8,663 nucleotides of DNA from Bacillota bacterium (GTDB taxonomy: Bacteria; Bacillota_A; Clostridia; Peptostreptococcales; Anaerovoracaceae): positions 1-8,663 of the forward strand of contig JAFRWQ010000038.1 in assembly GCA_017437925.1 (NCBI GenBank), read 5' to 3'. Position numbers and translations under genes: made by a program. Below are positions 6,575-8,663 of the stretch, piece by piece (the first letter of the stretch is position 1; each line of letters starts with the position of its first letter). Under the pieces are notes generated by a model. That model ran no database searches. It saw nothing but the letters and a program-made list of their open reading frames with translations, and was not told where the DNA came from.

Positions 6575-7717
6575 ATGAAAAATACCACCAAACTTCCCGT
6601 GACCATACTCAGAGGCGGCACCAGCAAGGGCGTTTATATACTCGAAAAGGATATGCCTGCCGATAAAGACCAATGGGATCCTCTTCTCCTTCGCCTGATG
6701 GGAAGCCCCGACAAAAAGCAGATAGACGGCCTGGGAGGATCCCAGTCCGTGACCAGCAAGGTAGCCATAATAAAAGAGTCGGAACGGCCCGACGCCGATG
6801 TGGACTACACCTTCGCCCAGGTCTCCGTCGACAAGCCCATAGTGAGCTATAAGGGCAACTGCGGAAACATTTCCTCGGGAGTCGGTCCATTCGCGATAGA
6901 AAAAGGCCTGGTCGAGGCAAAGGACGGCCTCACCTCGGTACGCATATACAATACCAATACCGACAAGATCATAGAAGCCGACGTTCAGACCCCGGACGGC
7001 TGCGTGGAATACGAAGGCGATTTCGTCATCGCTGGAGTGCCCGGCACCGCGGCTCCGGTAAAGCTGAAATTCGTTGATCCGGCAGGCACTCTCGGAAAAG
7101 GCCTGCTTCCCACCGGCAACGCCGTCGACGTACTTGAAGTACCCGGCTGGGGTCCCGTGGAAGTGTCCATAGTAGACGCCGCCAACCCCCTGGTCTTCGT
7201 CCGCGCCAAAGATCTGGGCCTCACCTGCAAAGAGCTTCCCGAAGAACTCAACGCAGATCAGAAAAAGCTCGACCTGCTCGAAGCTGTCCGCGGCCTTGCT
7301 GCCGTCAAGCTCGGCCTTACCGACGATTACACCAGATCCGCCTGGGACACCCCGGGCATACCCAAGATGACCTTCGTTGCAGAGGCGGACGATTACCTTA
7401 CCCCCGACGGAAGGGAGATCTCAAAGGACAAAGTCGACCTGCTCGGTCACATGATGAGCATGCAGAAGACCCATCCCAGCTACGCCATGACCGGAGCCAT
7501 GTGCACCGCCGCCGCGGCCGTTATTCCCGGCAGCATAGTTCAGCAGGTCCTGGCAAAAGATACCGACACCCAGTTCATACGCATAGGCCACCCCGCCGGA
7601 ATTCTGGAATGCGGCGTCGATTACCGCGAAAACGGCGAGGTCCCCGAGATCATCGACACCTTCGGTTTCCGCACGGCAAACCTCCTCATGGAAGGCACGG
7701 CGACCGTGCGCCTGTAA
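6575..7717 (+). CDS. PrpF / 3-methylitaconate isomerase family protein
   Basis: This 380-residue protein has the normal family length. The signature runs are RGGTSKGVYILEKDMP (13-28), LMGSPDKKQIDGLGGSQSVT (41-60), SKVAII with Lys62, and SYKGNCGNISSGVGPFAIEK starting at 91, with Cys96. Further on are LLPTGNAVDVLEVPGWG and HPSYAMTGAMCTAAAAVIPG. PrpF proteins have a double diaminopimelate-epimerase-like fold and shift double bonds or cis-trans geometry of substituted unsaturated dicarboxylic acids. Examples are 2-methylaconitate in propionate catabolism and 3-methylitaconate in nicotinate fermentation. Lys62 and Cys96 correspond to the family's proposed catalytic pair. The true substrate is open, because no propionate or nicotinate pathway gene is visible here. 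The protein is cytoplasmic. It has its own promoter, and a CotH-like gene follows 6 nt after its stop. Confidence 0.88.
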   Translation: MKNTTKLPVTILRGGTSKGVYILEKDMPADKDQWDPLLLRLMGSPDKKQIDGLGGSQSVTSKVAIIKESERPDADVDYTFAQVSVDKPIVSYKGNCGNISSGVGPFAIEKGLVEAKDGLTSVRIYNTNTDKIIEADVQTPDGCVEYEGDFVIAGVPGTAAPVKLKFVDPAGTLGKGLLPTGNAVDVLEVPGWGPVEVSIVDAANPLVFVRAKDLGLTCKELPEELNADQKKLDLLEAVRGLAAVKLGLTDDYTRSAWDTPGIPKMTFVAEADDYLTPDGREISKDKVDLLGHMMSMQKTHPSYAMTGAMCTAAAAVIPGSIVQQVLAKDTDTQFIRIGHPAGILECGVDYRENGEVPEIIDTFGFRTANLLMEGTATVRL

Positions 7718-7723
7718 ACACAT

Positions 7724-8663
7724 ATGAGGACAAACAGGGGCCTTATATACGCGCTCGGCGCCGTCATACTGACCTGTTGTCTCATCGCCGCCCTTTTGTA
7801 TTTAAGGTCCGAAAAAGAAGCCGTCATGACCTGCTCCGTCCGGGTCTCATGGCCCGATCGTAAGGACAGCGGCGCCGTCATCGGTTTTTCCCACGATTCG
7901 GGGATATACGAAGACAATTCGCTTAACGTAAGCGTCAGGGCTCCTTCGGAGTATACCCTGGCCTTCACCACCGACGGCACCCTTCCCACGAAGGAGAATG
8001 ACAGCGGCCGTTCGGAGATCTCGATAAGCGTAAGGAGCGGAGGCTCCGACTATCTGGTATCCCGCAGGGATCTGATGCTGATGGCTGATTTTGACCAGAA
8101 GGGCCTTTATTCCGACGGCAGCCTGCCCGGAGGCACGGTCCTTACGGTCGCCCTTTTCGACGATAAGGGACGCATGAGCGAGACCGCGACAAAGGTCTAT
8201 TATCCGGGTCTGAAACCGGAGGAGTCCTTCCCTGGATGCCTTATATTTTCAATAGTCACCGACCCCGCAAACCTTCTCGATTACGATATCGGGATACTTG
8301 CTTTTGGAGCGGTATACGACGAGTGGAAGGAGACCGAAAACGGCAGATATCAGATCGAAAGAGGCGCCCGCTATAATGCGGAGAGCAACAGTACCCAGCA
8401 CGGCAAGGAATGGGAGCGTCCCGTCCTGCTCCAGATCTACGACGGCGGCAGTACACCGTCTGTGGACTGCGGAGCCGGCATAAGGGTAAACGGCGGCAGT
8501 ACAAGGACCAAGGTCCAGAAACCCTTCAGCCTTTATTTCCGCAGCAGCTACGGCCCCAAGCACCTGAAATACACCTTCTTTGACGGCATCGATTCCTACG
8601 ACAGCATCTCCTTAAAGACCGGCGGAGACACCACAGAGTATTTCAAATACAAGAGCCTGCTCA
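7724..8663 (+). CDS. CotH-family protein with N-terminal membrane anchor (partial)
   Basis: The frame opens at the ATG at 7724 and runs without a stop to the window edge, 313 codons, so the C-terminus is missing. A membrane anchor or uncleaved signal lies at about 8-27. A beta-sandwich-like segment at about 70-160 contains YTLAFTTDGTLPT. This resembles the CHB_HEX_C_1 module found beside CotH domains, whose motif is YTTDGSxPT. From about 171 the CotH domain begins: CLIFSIVTDPANLLDYDIGI, then KEWERPVLLQIYDGG, GAGIRVNGGSTRTKVQKPFS, LYFRSSYG and LKYTFF. The part of the domain where the kinase residues of spore-coat CotH would lie is mostly beyond the edge, so activity cannot be judged. The protein probably faces the outside. 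It starts 6 nt after the isomerase stop, in the same frame, with no Shine-Dalgarno sequence, so reinitiation or coupling is likely. Confidence 0.82.
   Translation, partial: MRTNRGLIYALGAVILTCCLIAALLYLRSEKEAVMTCSVRVSWPDRKDSGAVIGFSHDSGIYEDNSLNVSVRAPSEYTLAFTTDGTLPTKENDSGRSEISISVRSGGSDYLVSRRDLMLMADFDQKGLYSDGSLPGGTVLTVALFDDKGRMSETATKVYYPGLKPEESFPGCLIFSIVTDPANLLDYDIGILAFGAVYDEWKETENGRYQIERGARYNAESNSTQHGKEWERPVLLQIYDGGSTPSVDCGAGIRVNGGSTRTKVQKPFSLYFRSSYGPKHLKYTFFDGIDSYDSISLKTGGDTTEYFKYKSLL
8442..8503 (+). repeat. 14-bp direct repeat inside the CotH-like gene
   Basis: ACGGCGGCAGTACA occurs at 8442-8455 and again at 8490-8503, 48 bp apart (16 codons). Both copies are in the same frame and encode GGST after Asp or Asn. 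The second copy is part of the conserved CotH stretch GIRVNGGSTR. The first is in the less conserved loop before it, which may be a local duplication or chance. Confidence 0.6.

Overview
The window looks like chromosomal DNA from a Gram-positive anaerobe of the Firmicutes, probably class Clostridia. The clues are strong AAGGAGG-type ribosome binding sites, consensus sigma-A promoters, a Cys-lipobox lipoprotein, an SLH-domain wall protein carrying a Cthe_2159-like beta-helix, and a CotH-family protein. Base composition is moderately GC-rich. I cannot name a genus. No tRNA, rRNA, CRISPR array, transposase or phage gene is visible.

Left part (1-4984), all on the minus strand. Reading in the direction of transcription, a promoter at about 4979-5007 drives a pyridoxamine-phosphate-oxidase-fold (NimA-like) flavoprotein, a PPP-type metallophosphatase 2 bp behind it, and, after 30 bp, a secreted SLH-anchored beta-helix protein. 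No terminator is visible between these genes. A lipoprotein with two OB-like domains follows from its own very good promoter (TTGACA-17-TATATA). A UUCG-loop terminator at about 487-514 closes the block. Beyond it lies the N-terminal part of a polytopic membrane protein of the fused spermidine-synthase-like family, cut by the window edge.

Right part (about 5054-8663), on the plus strand. A divergent promoter and an 80-nt leader with two mutually exclusive stems precede a full-length M20 metallopeptidase, which ends in a strong terminator. A separate promoter then drives a PrpF/3-methylitaconate-isomerase family protein. Six bases after its stop, and in the same frame, begins a membrane-anchored CotH-family protein that runs off the window end.

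Two themes can be supported. One is cell-envelope display: the SLH beta-helix protein, the OB-fold lipoprotein and the CotH-like protein. The other is small-molecule or peptide catabolism: the M20 hydrolase and the PrpF-like isomerase. Nothing forces these genes into one pathway. I see no convincing new defence, mobile or regulatory system. The most unusual items are the architecture of the surface protein, the M20 leader, the all-AAG lysine usage of the M20 gene, and the isomerase-CotH junction.
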